Source of the DNA: an uncultured Lachnospiraceae bacterium
GTDB lineage: Bacteria; Bacillota; Clostridia; Lachnospirales; Lachnospiraceae
Length of the DNA: 64,000 nt
Assembly (NCBI GenBank): GCA_902489925.1
Contig: CABUBX010000002.1
Coordinates: forward strand, 1 to 64,000
Direction of reading: 5' to 3'
The position numbers and the translations under genes are program-made. Under the pieces are notes generated by a model that was not told where the DNA came from, did no database searches, and was given only the letters and a program-made list of their open reading frames with translations. Positions 62,415 through 64,000 of the stretch are shown here, one piece after another; position 1 is the first letter of the stretch; each line of letters begins with the position of its first letter.

Positions 62415-63521
62415 ATGAAGAAATACGATTATGTGGTTGTAGGTGCAGGACTTTTTTCGGGTGTATTTTGTTATCATGCCGTGAAAAGCGGAAAGACATG
62501 TCTTGTGTTAGAAAAAAGAGAGACTTTAGGCGGCAATATTTATTGTGAAGATATGGAGGATATTCATGTGCACAAATATGGTGCTCATATTTTCCATACA
62601 AGTAATCGAAAAGTGTGGGATTTTGTAAATAGCCTGGCAGAATTTAACCGTTATACAAACTCCCCGGTAGCTAATTACCACGGTGAGATTTACAATATGC
62701 CTTTTAACATGAATACATTCAGCAAGATGTGGGGGATTTCCACACCGGATGAAGCTAAACATATCATCGAAGAACAGAAAAAACAGATTACAAAGACACC
62801 GGAAAACCTTGAGGAACAGGCGATTAGTCTTGTAGGTACGGATATTTATGAAAAGCTTGTGAAGGGCTATACAGAAAAACAGTGGGGACGCGACTGTAAA
62901 GAGCTTCCGGCATTTATTATCCGCAGACTTCCTGTAAGATATACTTATGACAATAATTATTTCAACGACTTGTATCAGGGTATCCCTGTCGGCGGTTATA
63001 ATGTGCTGACTGAAAAGCTTTTTGAGGGCTGTGATATTCAGACGGGTGTGGATTACAATAAGGACAGGGAAAAGTATGATGCCCTTGGCGAGAAAGTATT
63101 GTATACAGGCACTTTGGATTCGCTTTATGATTATTGCTACGGGCAGTTGGAATATAGAAGTTTAAGATTTGAGACAGAAGTGCTTGATAAAGAAAATTAT
63201 CAGGGCGTGGCTGTCATGAATTTTACAGACAGGGAAACACCGTATACAAGAATTATTGAGCATAAGCATTTTGAGTTTGGGATACAGCCAAAGACGGTGA
63301 TTACAAGGGAGTATCCGGCAGACTGGCAGCAGGGCATGGAACCGTATTATCCGATGAATGATGATAAAAATCAACAGCTTTTTGAAAAATATAAAGCGCT
63401 TGCAGATAAAGACGAAAAGAGAATATTCGGCGGCAGACTGGCTGAGTATAAGTATTATGACATGGATAAGGTGATTGAATCTGCATTTGGGCTTGTGGAG
63501 AGAGAACTTATAAATCGTTAA
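62415..63521 (+). CDS. glf: UDP-galactopyranose mutase
   Basis: 368 residues, flavoenzyme that interconverts UDP-galactopyranose and UDP-galactofuranose for surface polysaccharide. FAD motif VVVGAGLFSGVF near the N terminus, then EKRETLGGNIYCE; HKYGAHIFHTSNRKVW and the substrate site EKQWGRDCKELP are family motifs. Start at MKKYDY with GGAG upstream; an ATG eight codons earlier is less likely. Next to a deacetylase and a membrane protein start, typical of an exopolysaccharide locus. Confidence 0.95.
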   Translation: MKKYDYVVVGAGLFSGVFCYHAVKSGKTCLVLEKRETLGGNIYCEDMEDIHVHKYGAHIFHTSNRKVWDFVNSLAEFNRYTNSPVANYHGEIYNMPFNMNTFSKMWGISTPDEAKHIIEEQKKQITKTPENLEEQAISLVGTDIYEKLVKGYTEKQWGRDCKELPAFIIRRLPVRYTYDNNYFNDLYQGIPVGGYNVLTEKLFEGCDIQTGVDYNKDREKYDALGEKVLYTGTLDSLYDYCYGQLEYRSLRFETEVLDKENYQGVAVMNFTDRETPYTRIIEHKHFEFGIQPKTVITREYPADWQQGMEPYYPMNDDKNQQLFEKYKALADKDEKRIFGGRLAEYKYYDMDKVIESAFGLVERELINR

Positions 63522-63530
63522 GCGTTTACA

Positions 63531-63553
63531 AAGCCGTTAAATGATTACGGCTT
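63531..63553 (+). terminator. Hairpin after glf
   Basis: AAGCCGT / ACGGCTT with a 9-base loop; only a weak tail. Possibly a terminator. Confidence 0.5.
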
Positions 63554-63603
63554 ATAAAAAATGGTATAATAGAAATATTATACGGATGTACAGGGGATAT
63601 ATA

Positions 63604-64000
63604 GTGGTAAGATTACTGAAAAAATTTGAAAAGTCAATGGTTTTTTTGCTGAAGATATTTCTATACGGATGGCTTATAGGCAGTTTTTTCCTTATTATGG
63701 GTATTGAAAACTGGCCTTTGCTTAGACTGTCAAGAACAGCCGGTGTTACTGCGCTGACATTTGTGGCTGTCGGTCTTTGTATGACAATGGCCTATGGCAC
63801 TTATGATATTGGGCAAAGAAAAAGTAAGCCGATTATATCTTCATTGGCTTTGGCTGTGGCAATTACAGATATTATAACAGAGTTGCAGCTGTCTATTATG
63901 AATACAAATGAGGCGAATGGACTTGCATTTGACTTTGCCAGTATAGGTCTTTTGGTGATTACATTTATTGTTCAGCTTATAGGCATCATAATTTTTGCCT
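63604..64000 (+). CDS. Membrane protein, 5' part of a probable polysaccharide-locus gene (cut by window end)
   Basis: Open to the window end, 132 codons visible. GTG start with AGGGG eight bases upstream. Four membrane segments (~residues 14-34, 45-68, 78-98, 112-131), a pattern seen at the N terminus of polyprenyl glycosylphosphotransferases (sugar transferases that start exopolysaccharide synthesis). The catalytic part is off the window, so the call is tentative; context (glf just before) supports it. Confidence 0.5.
   Translation, partial: MVRLLKKFEKSMVFLLKIFLYGWLIGSFFLIMGIENWPLLRLSRTAGVTALTFVAVGLCMTMAYGTYDIGQRKSKPIISSLALAVAITDIITELQLSIMNTNEANGLAFDFASIGLLVITFIVQLIGIIIFA

Overview
The window reads as chromosomal DNA from an anaerobic low-to-mid GC Firmicute, most likely a gut Lachnospiraceae or related Clostridia. 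The evidence is the gene content and signal style: an oxygen-independent class III ribonucleotide reductase, Fe-S L-serine dehydratase in alpha and beta subunits, T-box and yybP-ykoY riboswitches, strong AGGAGG ribosome sites, a PKTGD-type sorting signal and an NSS sodium symporter. This rests on recognised families and not on a database match; genus is not assigned. No rRNA, CRISPR array, insertion sequence, prophage or origin was seen. One tRNA (Lys, CTT) is present. Most genes run on the plus strand.

Layout. 1-5.5 kb: housekeeping genes (DEDDh exonuclease fragment, lipid kinase, D,D-carboxypeptidase, trmB, AI-2E family permease). 5.7-9.4 kb: tRNA-Lys and a large CnaB-repeat surface adhesin with a long 5' leader. 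9.4-11.9 kb: PfkB sugar kinase and NSS transporter. 12.0-23.2 kb: an eight-gene glycan-use operon (ABC importer lacking its own ATPase, GH38 mannosidase, ROK kinase, GntR regulator, mannose-6-phosphate isomerase and a second GH38-like protein), which suggests uptake and breakdown of alpha-mannosides to fructose-6-phosphate. 23.2-24.8 kb: Mn riboswitch and a CorC/CNNM-type transporter. 24.9-30.8 kb: MarR, DUF3343 and PH-domain proteins, then a MarR-ABC-ABC efflux operon. 31-39 kb: clpB, RluA, sdaAB/sdaAA, a PadR - HAAS/NfeD fusion - SPFH membrane operon, and an acyltransferase. 39-43 kb: phosphoesterase and an unusual ParB-like/BMP fusion on the minus strand. 42-48 kb: DUF3810 metalloprotein, Rrf2/IscR, iscS, iscU, then nrdD-nrdG behind two NrdR boxes. 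48-51 kb: minus-strand ABC importer of the TrpXYP type behind a T-box. 51-58 kb: YwaF, pyrF, ECF S component, SpoVB/MurJ-like flippase, and a P-type cation ATPase behind a second Mn riboswitch. 58.4-58.75 kb: a candidate stand-alone structured RNA. 58.8-64 kb: RecD2 helicase, polysaccharide deacetylase, UDP-galactopyranose mutase and the start of a membrane protein, probably the edge of a cell-surface polysaccharide locus.

The most unusual items are: (1) an unrecognised ~275-nt RNA with its own promoter, three imperfect tandem repeats, two internal hairpins and its own terminator at 58.44-58.75 kb; (2) a promoter and Mn riboswitch that lie inside the 3' end of the SpoVB-like coding sequence; (3) a predicted cytoplasmic ParB-like/BMP fusion protein; (4) a PadR-controlled HAAS-NfeD fusion next to an SPFH protein; and (5) the mannoside operon with two GH38-superfamily enzymes, a ROK protein without its zinc motif and an isomerase with a ~200-residue N-terminal extension.
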